Source: Hirsutella rhossiliensis
Lineage: Eukaryota; Ascomycota; Sordariomycetes; Hypocreales; Ophiocordycipitaceae
Reading direction: 5' to 3'
Assembly: GCF_020360975.1 (NCBI RefSeq)
Contig: NW_025408680.1
Span: 496,001 to 560,000 of the forward strand
DNA: 64,000 nucleotides
Position numbers and translations under genes: made by a program. Of this stretch, positions 12,866 through 26,307 are shown one piece after another. The notes beneath the pieces are model-generated. The model ran no database searches. It was not told the DNA's origin and saw only the letters and a list, made by a program, of their open reading frames with translations. The stretch's first letter is position 1, and every line of letters begins with the position of its first letter.

Positions 12866-14719
12866 AGTCAGCCCACTTAAAGTCCGGCATACCCTAACAC
12901 CGGCACTCTCTATAACACTAAGGTAGGCACATTCTAACAGTAATTAAAGCCGTATTTCAACGTTACGATAGTCAATTATAGTGTTTTCTAGCTATTTAAG
13001 CTGCCAGCTACTACATAGAGCTTTAAAATCTGCGCCTTGATTGGCTGCGGCAATAGCAGCCGGCTCGAGGATGCGCTCGAGCCGCTGCCTCGTCTTAATA
13101 ACTTGATCAATCCGTACGAACCGGCCATTAGGATCCTATAGAACCTTTTTCTATTTTCGAGGCCGTAGACGATGCAATTGATGCTTAAGCTGTTGTATTC
13201 GAAGCTGGGCAGCTGTAAGCTGCTAATTTTAATTGTCAAGGGCGCGGCCAACTTTGCTAAAGAGTAGTCGGATTATACGGTTAACTTAACCGCGATTTTC
13301 TAGCCCTACAACGAGGCGGCGAACTTCTTGCGATCGTTTAGGCGTTTTAAGGGCATCGTTATTAGCTAAGGAGCTAATATTCTTCCTTTTTAATAGCGTT
13401 AACGGCGTTAACGGCTGCGGTAAGACGAAGCGGCTTAATAAGGGCTTTACTATATTAATTGGCCATAAACCAGACCCGCGCTAACCTCCCTTAATGTTCT
13501 TTTCGGTTAGGCCAGCCTGCCGGGCTTCGTAGTAGATACGAAGGAAGGTAGCCTTGCTAATTAGCGCTATATCGTCGAAAGATGCGATTTTCTCGAGTTA
13601 ACGTCGGTATACGGCCTTAATAGGCGAGAAAACCGAGATATTAAGTGGTTAAAGGATATATAAGGAGTATAATAGTAGGAAAAGGAGATATATACTATTC
13701 TAGAAGCATTCGTATATAAAATCATTAGTCTAATAACTCCCGTAGCTATTAATAATAAGAAGAGTATTGCCCTGCTTATAGTGCCTTATTTAAGGGATAA
13801 AAACCTACTTTAGCCACTAAATAGCGATAGTATCACTTATCTAGCCCTTTAGGGAGGCAATAAAGTCCTAATCTCGTAGAAAATTAAGTTCGTTAGGGAA
13901 CTATTAGTGTTAAAGGTCTTAACCCTTAAAAATCATAAGGGGAGTTAAGGCCTAGCCTATAGCAGAGACGCATTCGACTATTATAGTCTAACAACGCGAT
14001 CCTAGCCGCTTTTTAAGAGTCTCTCGCTTCTCTAAGCTCCCTAGTACTAGACTATTAGAGCCGAGGCCCTTGAGGATGCCCGTTTCGTCTATATTAAAGC
14101 GGGACTCCGGTAGGATTGCCTGTATAGCCGGCAGCTTAAGCAATTAGAACCATTCCTCGATACGGGCTATAGAGGCGCCGTTAACGCGAGCAGAATCGAG
14201 AGATCTACCTTTAATAGTACTAATCTCTAGGTTCCGGGCTAAAAAGCCCGAAATCCACTGCTTCCTAAGCGGACGGGTATCGCCGCCGGCCTTAACGATG
14301 CGGCCGGCAAATTCCTTGACCTGATAATGCGTTGGAGGCAGCCTAAGGGCGGCCTAGGCAAGAACCTAGTCGGCAAGGTGTTTTTCCTGCTCTCGGCTAA
14401 GCCTCTAATATGCCTCTTTTGCCTCCTTAATAGGCAGAGCCCCTTTAAGACGTGTGTAGAGGGTCCCTCTTAGAATACCCTACTTTCGACTAGCATGAAG
14501 CTGAGGCATCCCGTTTTTAATAGCTTCGAGTGCTTCTTAGAGCTGGTTTTCGGTATACTTAGAAAGCCGAGGCATCGCTGATATAAATAGTATTTATTTT
14601 ATAATTATAGGGCAAGAGATGCACGAGAAAACGCGGTTGCAATGTAATGTATTTAACGACGCGATAGTGTTATAGAGAGTGCCGGTGTTAGGGTGTGCCG
14701 GACTTTAGGTAGGCTGACT
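12866..14719 (-). mobile_element. Fot1/pogo-type DNA transposon with 53-bp TIRs and TA duplication
   Basis: The ends are inverted repeats of about 53 bp starting AGTCAGCC, flanked by TA on both sides (12,864-12,865 and 14,720-14,721). The empty site is visible in gypsy copy 1 near 6043 (GTAGCCTTAATCCC). TA duplication, AGTCA-type ends and the internal transposase place it in Tc1/mariner, Fot1/pogo group. It keeps many CA/TG dinucleotides, so it is less RIPed than the gypsy around it. It arrived later or escaped part of the mutation. Confidence 0.92.
13280..14575 (-). pseudogene. Fot1/pogo transposase relic
   Basis: Minus-strand reading from ATG at 14,575 begins MPRLSKYTENQL and continues with an EAIKNGMPQLHASRK helix-turn-helix segment. 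A CENP-B-type DNA-binding part follows (REQEKHLAD, LRLPPTHYQVKEFAGRI, ISGFLARN). Then comes the catalytic domain: FNIDETGI holds the first Asp; the second, in the LIDGHGSH-type motif near 13,750, is decayed to LIINSYGSY; the third lies in a PLNISVFSP stretch near 13,640, also mutated. Several TAG/TAA stops interrupt it. An 87-codon open stretch at 12,988-13,251 is the remaining C-terminal part. No activity is expected. Confidence 0.85.
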
Positions 14720-14739
14720 TAATCCTAATCTTAAAAGCG

Positions 14740-17560
14740 ATAAAGTAGAAAGTTATTAATATCCTTAAAATTAAACTAGAAATAAAAGTCCTTAAAAAAG
14801 CATAGGCCTTATAGGAACCCCTTATTCTTAATAGTAAAGAAAGATAGAGGACTATACTTAATTAATTCCGCTATATATATAAATACCGTTATAATAAGAG
14901 ATATAAACCTACCGCTAAATATAGATAAGTTTAGCGACTACTTCTCGATATATAAGATCCTTTCCCTCCTAGACCTTTTTTAAGCTATAATTAAATCCCT
15001 CTTAATATTAAAAGCTATAACTTAATAATATTCGCGATACTTATTAGCCTCTTATATATATATATACTCCCTTAAGGGGCTATAAACTTAGTCGGCTAAT
15101 TTATAAGGATAATATAAAGAATCTTATAAGACCTTATACTAAATATCTATAGGAATTTCCTCGATAATATAGGTATTAAGGGGCCCGATATAACGTATAA
15201 TAATAAAGAGGTAGCGCTAGGAGTAAGGAGATTTATTTTCGAATACCTTATTAACCTCGATAAAGTCCTAGTTAATATCGAACTCTTTAGTTATATAATT
15301 ATAGGGGCTAAATCGAAATTCTATTAGTAAGTAACTAAAGTTATCGGTTATATTTATAGAATAAATAAAAGGTGCCTTATAGAAGCTAAAGTTATTAAAA
15401 TTAAGGAATAGATAAGATACCTTAATATAACGTATATTAAAGCTTTTCTTAGTATCGTAGGATACTATTAAATCTAGATTAAATAGTTTACTATCTTAGT
15501 AAAACCCTTTATAGACCTACTAAAAAAAGAAGTCTATTAAGAATAGGGAGATAAATAAATAAAAGCGATAGCTGCCCTTAAGGAAGCTATTACTAATCTA
15601 GTCTTTCTAGTATCCCTCGACGTTAGCCTAAGAAGAGGAGATATTATTCTAATATATAATACTAGTCTGCTTAGCTAGGGGGCTATCCTAATATAAATCG
15701 TTAATAGAAAGAGGCGCCCTATAAGGTTTAAAAGTAAAACGTAGTTACTTATAGAAACTAAATATAATACGATAAAGAGGGAGTATAGGGCTATATTAAG
15801 TGCGCTTAGGAGACTAAGAATATACCTATATAGCGTATATTTTATCCTAGAAACTAATATATAGGTCCTAGTCGATTAACTAAAAGGTGCCCTTAAAGAT
15901 ATCCCTAGAGCTATAGTAACTCGCTAGATAAGCTATATTTTCCTCTTTAACTATACTATATAATATATTAAAGGTAAGAAGAATAGTATAGCCGATAGAC
16001 TCTTAAGAAAGCCTAAAGGACCTTTTAATATATTAGATAGGGAAATAGAAGGCGATATTAAAGAATTTATAGACTTCTACTTAAACGTAGTATAAAGGAC
16101 TAAGCTATAAGGGGACTACTTAAAGGAATCGAGGATAATTACGGACTTCCTTTAAACGTTAAAATAGCTAAAGGGCCTTTTTAAATAAGACTATAAGAAG
16201 CTACGTTTAAAGAGTCTAAATTTCTATATTAAAGATTAAAAGCTTTAGCGACTCCCTAGGAAGGAAGAAAGGGGACCTATACTAGTTATAAATAACCTAA
16301 AAGAACGGAAAAGGATTATCGTAAAGTACTACGTATAAATAGGATATAAAGGATAATAAGTTATATATACGTTCGTAAAGAATAAGTATTAATAGGCTAG
16401 CCTTTAGAATAATATTTATAGCGTAATCTCTTTTTATAAAGAATACTAATACTTTACGACTAAGAGACCTTAGGAAGTTATAACCGCGACCGCGCCTAGC
16501 TACCCTATAAGTAAGATTTACTTTAATAGCTAGTATATACTATCTAATTATAGGTATTTATACCTTATAGAAGTATAAGACGACCTTATTAAATAAGTAA
16601 AAGTAACCCTAGTTAAGGAAATTACTATAGGAGCTATAACTAAATTTATAATCTCTATTATTTATAGGTATAGCGTAATACTATACGCTATAATCGATAG
16701 AGGGCCCGAAATAAAGAAAGACTTTAAGTATATCTTAAAGGATATAGGTATTAAAGTTATTTAAACTTTAGTATATAATCTAAAGGTAAACGCGGTAGTA
16801 AAATAAAGGTACTAAAGGTTAATAATAATACTTATAAAAATAGCGGAGAAAAAAGGTAAGTAGATTAAATAACTTAACTAAGTAATCCTTATAGACCGAA
16901 TAGTAGTTAGAGAGTCTTATAGAATATTAGCTTTCTACCTACTATATAAATAAGAACCGGTACTACCTCTTAAGGTAAAATACCTAACTTAGCGACTAAT
17001 CGACTAGGATAAAGTAAAGATAAGAGAAGAATTATTTAAGATATAAGTATAAGTTTTAAAAAGGAATGAAAAAGATATAAAAGAAGCTAAGAAAAGAGTA
17101 ATAAGATATTAAAATCGATTAGTAAAAAGGACGGATAAAGCTAATAAGTATATAATAAGGAAAGAAAGCCTATAACCTAGAGACCTTATCTTACTATTTA
17201 ATATAAGACGATTAAATAATCTAAGGAGGTAAGCTAAGTATTAGATAAGGTAGAACGGTCCTTTTTAAGTAGTATCGCGCTTAGAGTAGTCTAGGGCGTA
17301 TAGGATTAAGACTTTAGATAGAATTATACTTAATAAGATAATCCTAAGAGAGTATCTAAAAAAGTTTAAAAAGGATAAGGAAGGTTAGTAGTACTTTACT
17401 AAGGACGACTAGTTGCTTTAGGATAAGATTACTCTTAATAAGAGGAGGAAAGAAGAAATAATAGATAAAGTAGATAATTTACTACTCCTACTAAGTAAAG
17501 AAGCCTTAGATTAAATAGTACTATAGTCGCAACGACTCCCTAATAAACCTTAGAAGGATT
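14740..17560 (+). pseudogene. gypsy reverse transcriptase, RNase H and integrase relic
   Basis: The second half of copy 2 pol after the Fot1 insertion repeats the reverse transcriptase motifs seen in copy 1. It continues into an integrase that copy 1 lacks: an EKKGK / LNQVIL-like segment near 16,850, TPAFYLLY- and LPLEVKYLT-like stretches near 16,930-16,990, and a GDLVLLF-like C-terminal domain near 17,180. In-frame stops are mostly at expected Gln and Trp codons. Confidence 0.7.
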
Positions 17561-17599
17561 AAAGCTAAGAAGAGGAAAAAGAGTAACTATAGATACCTA

Positions 17600-20500
17600 A
17601 GAAAGGCCTAAGGTATACGATCGAGGTTTAGCTACTATAACTTAGTAAAGTAAAAAAGGATCTTTATATAAGAGCCTTAAAGACGCTAATTTAATAAGAA
17701 AAGGAGGAGGTAAAAAAGAGCTAGGGAGGAAAAGGTAGTAAAGATAAAAATCTATAACTATCGTAAGAAGTACGCTAGAACCTAACTAGTAACTAAGGCA
17801 CTATCTAACTATTTAATTAAAAGACGACTATAGTAGCCGAGATATTTATAAGCGCTTTACTTACTACCTTACTATTTTAAATTTTCTACTTAAAGCTCCC
17901 TAAGTAGATAAAGATAATATTTCCTACCCTTCCTTAATAATAACCTACCCTTTACTACCTTAAAGAAGATAAATAGAGATATAATTAAATAATAAAGTAA
18001 GAAAACAAATATTCTTACTACTTACCTCCCTTAAGAATAAGATTCTTTACTTTATAAATAGGGACGTTTATTTTTTATTATAAAGGGGGAGACCTATTAT
18101 AGCGAAAATAAGCGCGCCTATAAGATAAATTTTAATATATTTTTAACTTATTAGATTAAACGCGTATAACCTTAAGAGAAAAACTTTTACTGCTAAAGAT
18201 AGCGACTAGATAAAGCTACCTACTCCTAGTAAACTTACTATAGACTACTATAAAGCGAACTTAAAGACTATCTAATTATTACTTAAGAGAGAGCTCGTTA
18301 AACCTATATAATCTCTTTTTAGGTAAAACGGGCGTAAGGTTAATTTCCTTTCTTTCCTTTAAATCCTTAGTAGGACTAAAGGGATTAGGGATATTATAAA
18401 GAAGATAAAGGGCGGTCTCGTTGCTAATATACTTATTATAAAATTTATTAGTCTTAAGGTCGGTATAGAAATTATAACTATATATATAGTTAGCGAATCT
18501 ATTAAGGTCGTAAGTAGCCCTAGAGTATCTAAGGAAGTACTACTATTCGTAAATAGGCGCCTTAGTTAAATCCTAAACGTAGTTAGCGTAAGAACCGCCG
18601 GTAGTGCTTAAAAGAGAGATATACTTATAAAAAGGAAATATAACGTGCTCGTAAGCGGAAGTTATAGTTATTTAATAAGTTCGAATATACCCTTAATAAA
18701 GGCAAGGATTATAAGTTCTATATAAAGTAATTAGGACTACTTAAGAGTATTCTTACTGCCTTAAACTAAGCTAAGAAAAAAAGTATCTACGTAGATAAGC
18801 GATTTCTATAAGGATATAGGTTACTAGCTAACGTCTATAATAAAGGGTATAGAAGACGATTTAATTATACTAGCCTAGCGTGCTCTTAAGAAAGTAAGAG
18901 AGAGGAGAGCGACCGCGCGCTTTAATCCTAATAATATCGGGAGCTTTTAACGGAACCTATAACCGAAAGGTAATTTCTACGTAAATTAGAAACCCTTAGT
19001 AACCGATATTATTCTTACTATAGACCTAGGTCTTAAAGTAACTATAGATCTATAAAAGAAGAAAGTTAAAACGAGCTAAGTAAGATTAGATAAGTTAAAT
19101 AGTTATTACTTAAAAGTACTTTATATAAAGAGGAAAGACCTTAGTATAATAATTCTAAGTAAGAAGAGTAGTAGTAATAAGGGAAGGTTATAGAAGAGTA
19201 GTTAAAGAGAGGTTAACGATATTTAGTAGCTCTTTAGTTTTAAGTTTAGCGGTCTTATAAGATATAATAAGGAAGAAGAAGTAGTTATAAAAGGAGAAGA
19301 TAAGAGGTAGCGGTCTAGAGAAATAAAGAAGATAAAGGAGAAAAGAGGAAGAAGAGGAATAGAAAGAGTAAAAAGGAGAAGAAAAGGGTAGAGATTAAAT
19401 AGCTTATTAATTAATAACTAGTAAAAGAAGCTATTTAAGCGTAACCCCTAAACACGCCTAAGACCTTACTACTATAGAGGCTAGCTAAAGTAACTAATAA
19501 CCGCGTGCTTTAATAACTATTTATTCCTCTTACTATACCCTCTTTCTTCCTTCCTTCTTCTTCCTTCTATATATATATATATATATATACTCCGTACGCT
19601 TCCTTACTTATAACGATCCCCTTTACTAATATAACTCTTATATATATATATAATACTTAGCCTCTTAGCGTTATAACTTAGAACTACTTACCTTAACTAT
19701 TTAATCTTATCTTCTCCCTCTCTTTTACTTACTTTACCCTTTCTTAAGATATAGCGGCGAGCCTAAATAGTATCTTAGGCCTAGCTATAGACCTCTCTAA
19801 GAATACCGCTATCTTCTTTAGCGTACTACTATTTAAGAGTAGGAGCTTTATTTTACCTACTTACTATAGCGAAGTTAAAGTAAAAGGCGGCGAAGGGCGC
19901 TTTTACGCCGAAGATAAAGAAAAATTTATAGACTAAGACCGACGAGACGTTTATAAGTAGAAGTAACCTCCCTAGTATATTTATAGAGATCGTTAGCACT
20001 TAATACTAACGGGCCTTATTAGGCGGCGGGATATTACCTTTAAAGACGCTCGGATAATATATAAGGGCATTAAAAAGATAAACGGATTTACTAGGAATAA
20101 GGCCCGCTAGGAAGAGTATATTATTAACGTATATAACTTTCTCTATAAAGCTATCGATAAACGATAAGCTATAAGCTTTAGCCTTAGCGCGATAATTAAA
20201 ATCTTAATAAGAGGTATTAAGAACGCGGTATACCCCTTACCTTACCCGCTATTAGTTTATACCGACTACTAAGGGGAACCTATTAAAGATATAAAAGATA
20301 GATATAAGAAGTACTATAAATGCCTAAATAATAAGGAGTATTTAATTAAGTTTACCGCTCTTACCTTTAACCTTAGTCGCTTTACGTATAAACGAAGGTA
20401 TATAACTAGAGTTATAAACTTTTCGGTAGGTATAAATAAAGGGGGACTCTACTAAGGGGCGTTCTTTTAGGACTATAAAGAAGGAAACTTAGTCGTTTTT

Positions 20501-22560
20501 AATACTTAGAAAGAGGGACGATACGCTAGACTCTATATATTCCTATAAGTATAGTAGTAGTTTCTTTATATCTTCTAAGTTCCTTATAACTTTACTTATA
20601 TACTAGTCCCTTATACCGCTTAGTAAGAAGGGTAGGAATATAGCTACTTAGCCTTAATAATAATCTAATATTAAGTTAAAGGTATAGTTAGGCTACGCCT
20701 TAAGATAATTAAATAGTAATGCTTAAAAGTTAAAGTAATTCTAAAGTAAAGGTATAGGGTAACGTAAGAAGCCCTATAAATAGATAAGATCTTATACTAA
20801 GATTAGTATTTCTTTAAGCCGGATAAAAGGATAAGTATAAAAGGCTATATCGATAGGCTAATATATAGAATCTAAGCTATCGCGGCGAACGAGCTTAATT
20901 ATACGTAAGCGATATTATAGGGTAGTAGAGTTTCCTAGTAGTTTAATAGCGGGGTTAGATAACTATAAAGGATACTATTTAATTAAGGTTTAATAACCTT
21001 TAGCGGAGTCTTTCTTACGAGGATTCTTAAGAGCGAGCGGATTTACCGATATAACTATATTATCTTAGGAGACTAGGAAGAATAAGACCTCTAGGAAGTC
21101 CTAAAGGTAGTTAACCTCCTAGATAGGCTTACTAGATAGAGACTACCGCTTTAAAGAGATATAGAACTAGCTTATATAGTAAGGAAAGCGAGAAAGGAGC
21201 TGTTTACGCTAGCTGCCCTTATAGAGTAACCTAACCCGATCGCTTAAGCTACGCGCGGTTTCTTTATAAAACTCCTCCTCAAAAAGACCCCTAACTATCT
21301 AATTACGCTAATAAGAATTAAGAATAGACCTAGTCCTTTATTACCTTAAGCGTTAACTAAATCGAGCTCCTTATCTAAACTAAGTAGCCTTTCCTTAAGT
21401 AACCTTAAGATAGGATCCCTACCCTAGAGCTTATAAAGGAGAGAGCTAAGCGCCCTTACTAGTCCCTTTATTTATATAGAAACAACGCTTTTATTCTCCC
21501 CTTTTAATATATAGCTAATTAGGCCTACTCCTCGCTTACTATTAACGACTCCTTTAAACGTATAAAGGAGCGAAAGACTTATAACCGTACCCTTGCCGAT
21601 AACCTAATAAGGAGCTAGTAAGGAAGAAAGGTAGATAGCTTAACTACTAACTCGCCCTAGGACTCTAAAATTACTAGGCGCTCGGTTAATTACCCTAAGG
21701 CCGAAGACTTTAGTAACGCTTATAGTATGCCCCGTTACTCCTTAGAAACGAAGTATAGTAATAGCCTCTTTAGCTACGGTCCCTATAAGGTCTATACTAT
21801 GTTTTAAACCCTCCTAGGTTAAAGGAGTTAAAAACCTAGGAATATATTAAAACTACCGCTAAGATATTAACGACTATAATTCTATATATTTATATAGGAC
21901 TATTAGTAATATAATAACGATTAGCCTATAAGACTCTATAGCTTATTTAATCTAGCTATACCTAAAGCTATAGACTAGTAAAGACGCTAACTACTTTATT
22001 TCCCTAACGCCCTTAGGAATAATAAGCGCGAATACTTAGGAGCGTATATAAGGGGTAGTAGATAATTATTTAAAGAAGGAAGTATACGAGCAAAAATAAG
22101 AAAGAGCTAAATAAGTAGCTCGTAGGTAAAGGGAGGAATAAAGAACGTAAAGGGAAAGGATTATAGTAAAGGAGAAAAGTTCCGTCGATAGTTTATTTAC
22201 TTACTTATATACTTAAGAAGAGAACCTTGCCCGTTATTATCGCGCCCTTTCCGTTAGTATCTTAGGTTAGAAAGTCGCTAGGAAGGAGTTTAATAGGTAA
22301 GATCGTACCCCTATAGATATTAGCCCGTTAGGGGGGGGAAGGGATAAGACCCCTAGTACTCCCCTTCTAACTTACTTTTAAGTATACTTAAAGGCGTTAT
22401 AAAGACCTCGATTATTTAATTAAGTATCTTCCTTAATTATAGTTAATTTAAATTTTTATTTTTCCCCTTTAAAGTAGATACCGCCTATTACGCGACTCTA
22501 GTAAAGACGAACAGGTATAAAGTAAAGAAATCTCTAAGACTTATATTTATAACCTAAGGC
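17600..22560. other. RIPed sequence without identified element
   Basis: Nothing here could be assigned. A purine-rich run followed by TATTATAGCG at about 18,080-18,102 looks like a polypurine tract and LTR start. From about 19,850 to 22,400 the plus strand can be read as a long degenerate protein (Arg/Leu/Lys/Glu-rich, with a long charged stretch near 22,080-22,180) that I do not recognise. There is no intact ORF over 60 codons. Confidence 0.5.
19569..19589. repeat. (TA)n microsatellite
   Basis: An uninterrupted run of about ten TA units between CTTC-rich and TACTCC sequence. Confidence 0.9.
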
Positions 22561-22566
22561 CCTTAA

Positions 22567-22774
22567 AGCTATATATAGGCTAAATAATTAGATAATTACG
22601 TAGTTAATTACTCTACTAATCCTTAGCTACGTACTACGCGTGCTTTAGGTATATGCCCTCGTCCCCGTTAAACTATATATAGGCTAAATAATTAAATAAT
22701 TATATAGTTAATTGCTCTATTAATCCTTAGCTACGTACTATATATACTTAAGGTATATACCCTCGTCCCTATTA
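22567..22774. repeat. two tandem copies of a ~104-bp unit
   Basis: The unit starting CTATATATAGGCTAAATAAT and ending near ACCCTCGTCCCC occurs at about 22,567-22,670 and again at about 22,671-22,774. The copies differ mainly by CG/TA changes (ACGCGTGC against ATATATAC), as RIP would cause. Further short ACTAGCTACTATATA repeats follow to about 22,860. Confidence 0.8.
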
Positions 22775-24434
22775 AACTAGCTACTATATATAATTAAACG
22801 TATTATATAAACTAGCTACTATATATTATTACGCGCGTTAAATATAAACTAGCTACTAGTCTTATAAGTTAAAGTAAGAGTAGTAATAACTATCTATATT
22901 TTTCTCTACTTACCTAAGATCTAATAAGTTCTTTATTATTTATATATACTATAATAAGCGTAAGACCTTACTTAGGGCTTTAACTAAGTAATATCTTAAC
23001 CTTATAATTATATAATAATAGTATAGCGTATTAATAGTATTTCCTAGTATTTTCCTTAGGTAAGTATAAGTATTTCTCTATAATTTCTTTACTATATTCT
23101 TATAATAACTTCTTAAGGAAATATTAATATAGTCCTTAAGGAGCTATTATTACTTAGGAAATTATAGTATATTCCCTATATAATATATCCCTAAGGGAAA
23201 TCTCTATAAAATATCTATATAATCCGCTTAGTTATTCTTTCTAGGATTTCTAGGTAATTTCCTAAAGTTTACTTAGTAGCTTCTAAGTTCTTTCTTTTAT
23301 AAAGAGCCTTAAAGAGTTAAAGGTAACTTCCTTAAAGGAAGTAAATATTATTATAGGTACCTAGATTATCGACTATAGGATATCCTATAATAAATACCTA
23401 GGGTAAAAGAATTAACCGATATCCTTATTAGTTTCCTATAGTATTTAAGTAAGAGTCGCGCTAATAAGGAATTATAGTAAAGTTATATAGATTTCTAAGG
23501 TTAATATAAGGAATAACTTATATCTTATCTAGAACGTAACCTAGTACGACTAATATTAAGGGTATAAGGCGGCTAAGCTAAGAGTAAAATACTACTAAGA
23601 CTAAGGGCGCTAAGTAGCTAAACTAAGGTAATAAATATATAGGGCTAGGGGCGTAGTATAGCTAAGCTAGGGAAAACTAATTATAACTAAAGGCACTTTA
23701 TAGCTAAGCTAGTAATAAAATAAATAAGGCTAGGGATATAATAAGGCTAACTTAGTAACCCCGTTTTACGCTATAAGGGTAAGGGTAAAGTAAGGGATCT
23801 CCTCCTTAGCTTCCTCCTTTATTAGTTCCTTAGGGCCTACTAGTACGTTAGCTAGGGCATCCTATATATCGAAGGCTCTATAGATAGGCACGCTATAAGT
23901 ATTATTTAAGGCTGGTTCTATTAAGAGTATTATAGCTAGTTTATTATAAGAGGCTAGAATTTAATTATAGATTACTATTACTAATACTTATATAGTTAGG
24001 CCTAGGTTCTAGAATCCGCTTAAGTATACGTTAGTAAACTTTTAGTTTAATAAGTTAAAATAAGCTATTATATTAGCCGTATAAGGGCGGGCCGCTACTA
24101 GTATATATAAAGGGCCGATATAAGTAGCTCTTTAGTATATTATAGTAAGCTTAGGTAAGTTATTTAAGAGGTAAGTAGTAAAAGTAAACTAATAAATAAA
24201 GCTAGCGGGTACTTTAGTAAGGGCGGCGTACTAGCTAAGCGAGAGGTTAGCGTCGGCCTTCTTATAAATAATAGTAAATAGATTTACTTAAATTACGGCC
24301 GCGTTTAAGGCTTTATAGACTAGCGCTTTTAACCTAAAGTAAATAATACCTAAATAGCCGTCTATATTACCTAGGTTATTATAATATACTATAAAAGGTA
24401 TAATAGGAAATAGTTTAAGCTTTCTATAGCTTAG
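22775..24434. other. RIPed AT-rich stretch, nothing identified
   Basis: There is no open frame and no recognisable transposon motif. Several TTCCTTAAGGAAA-like short palindromes occur near 23,100-23,350. Confidence 0.4.
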
Positions 24435-26307
24435 TATTATAGAGTAGGTAAAGGTATAAGCTTAGGTATAGTTTATTAAAAGAAGGTTAATAATCTATAA
24501 AAGGGAAAAGAAAGAGAAGTATAGGCCTAGCCTATATAGGTATAAAGGCCGCTTATATATAGACTTAGCCTAGACCTTAGTCTAGGCCTATATATAGTAA
24601 AAGCCTTTATATTATACCCCTACCTAGCTTTTAAAGAGGCGCGCCTTTAAATAATACTTAATACTACGCTTAAGGGGATAGAACCCTCGCGCGGACTATA
24701 TACGCTTAGTCGTAGAAAAAACGTTAGTAAATAATATATAATACCCTCTTAAGCGAGCTTCTTAGATAGACTATATTATTAGTAAGGGCCGCGCCTTAAG
24801 AGTTAGGCTTTAGTATTTCTAGCTAGGGAGTAAAGGTATATAAAATAGTATATAGCTAGCTTTAGTAAGCTTATAGTATCCCGCCCCCCTTATATCGGCG
24901 TATAGTAATAGCTCCTAGTACTATAACGTAGGGGACGGTACTTTAGTATATAAGGCTTTGCTCCCTCCTATATAGGGCTATATAAGTACTCCCTTTTACT
25001 ATAGTTATATTATATTAGCGGCCTTCTTATATCTCGGCCGCCCTTTTAATTATTATAGGTATATATCTTATTTATATAATAGCTACTACTATACGCGAGG
25101 GGACGCCGACGAAGCCTATAAAGGCGTTACTAAGATTACTTATTACTAGAGTTACTATCGTTAAACCTAACCTCCTTTCTATCTTAGCGCGTACGCCCCT
25201 CTACTACTTAGAGTGCGTTTACCCGCGCCTCCTAGTATAGGTATTTTAAAAACTAGTAGGATTTACTACTATAGCCTATATAGCGACCCTCTTATTACTA
25301 CCTCTTTTTATCCTCGGTCCTTAAGGTAAAGATAAAGATATCTATAGTATTACTAGCGTTATTCTCTTCTTATACTATAGAAGAAGATAAAAAAAGAAAC
25401 TTATTACTACTAAGCTCGCGAAGAAGGTAAATAAGATCGGTATATATATCTAGTAGTATAAACCTTTCGCTTAAATAGGTATACTAATCTATATTTAAGC
25501 TTATAATAAGGTAATTATACTTTACCGCGTTAAGCTAGCTATATATATTTGCTCGATAAAGTACTTCTTCGAACTATATAAGGTAGGCCGGAATAGCTTT
25601 ACTTTGCTTTTAATATAGCGTTATAAGCTCCTAGCCTACTAACTTAGCTATATTAGGTTCGCTATAATTAGTATAGAGCTTTATAAGGAGGTCGGCTAGT
25701 TTATTTATATTAATACGTATAAACGGTAAGAGATACCTTTATAAGCGTAGGGATAGGCTTATATAAAGATAGTCGAATTAGGTGCGGATATCCCTTATTA
25801 TGGCGCTATTAGTATAAAGCTTTGCTTTTATATAAAGTAGCTATAGCTTAAGCTCCGCGGAAGAGCTATTAAACTTACTAAGGTATAATAGTACCGCTCT
25901 TAGTCGTACGGAGCCCTACTATTATAAGAGGCTCTTAATTACCTAGGCGAACTAAGTATTACGTTCGCTTTAATTTTATAACTATAAGAGTATAGATATT
26001 TTACGTACGTATATACTAGCGTAGGCGGTTTAACTAGACTAGGTAATTAAACGTTAGCTTTAAAGGTAGCTAAAAATAGCTATTCCGTATATAGGGATAT
26101 AAAGAGGGTAAAATAAAAGGTAGATTATACTATTATAGAGTAAGTAGAGGTATAGGCTTAGGTACGGTCTATTAAAAGAAGGTTAATAATCTATAAGGGG
26201 GAAAAGAAAGAAAAGTATAGGCCTAGCCTATATAGGTATAGAGGCCGCTTATATATAGACTTAGCCTAGACCCTAGTCTAGGCCTATATAAGGTAAAAGC
26301 CCTTATA
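24435..26307 (-). mobile_element. short LTR element with 177-bp LTRs and CTTAG target duplication
   Basis: Two direct repeats of 177 bp (24,435-24,611 and 26,131-26,307) begin TATTATAGAGTA and end TTATA. CTTAG flanks both sides (24,430-24,434 and 26,308-26,312). The internal part is only 1,519 bp, too short for gag-pol. On the minus strand it can be read as a degenerate gag-like protein. The LTR start resembles that of the gypsy element at 30,361 (TATTACGGAGTAGG), so this could be a non-autonomous relative. Orientation is inferred from that resemblance. Confidence 0.8.

Larger units (their letters stand above)
8619..17600 (+). mobile_element. RIPed Ty3/gypsy element, copy 2 (gag-pol), interrupted by Fot1
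   Basis: After the LTR come a leader, gag (about 9390-10,650), a protease/spacer region, reverse transcriptase and RNase H (about 14,740-16,060), and integrase to about 17,560. Copy 1 and copy 2 share long near-identical stretches, for example from GTTATAAAAGTAGC near 11,118. A Fot1/pogo transposon is inserted at 12,866. No matching 3' LTR is found downstream. A purine run followed by TATTATAGCG near 18,085 could mark a different element's LTR. The open 3' end means this copy is truncated or its 3' LTR was carried away. Confidence 0.75.
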
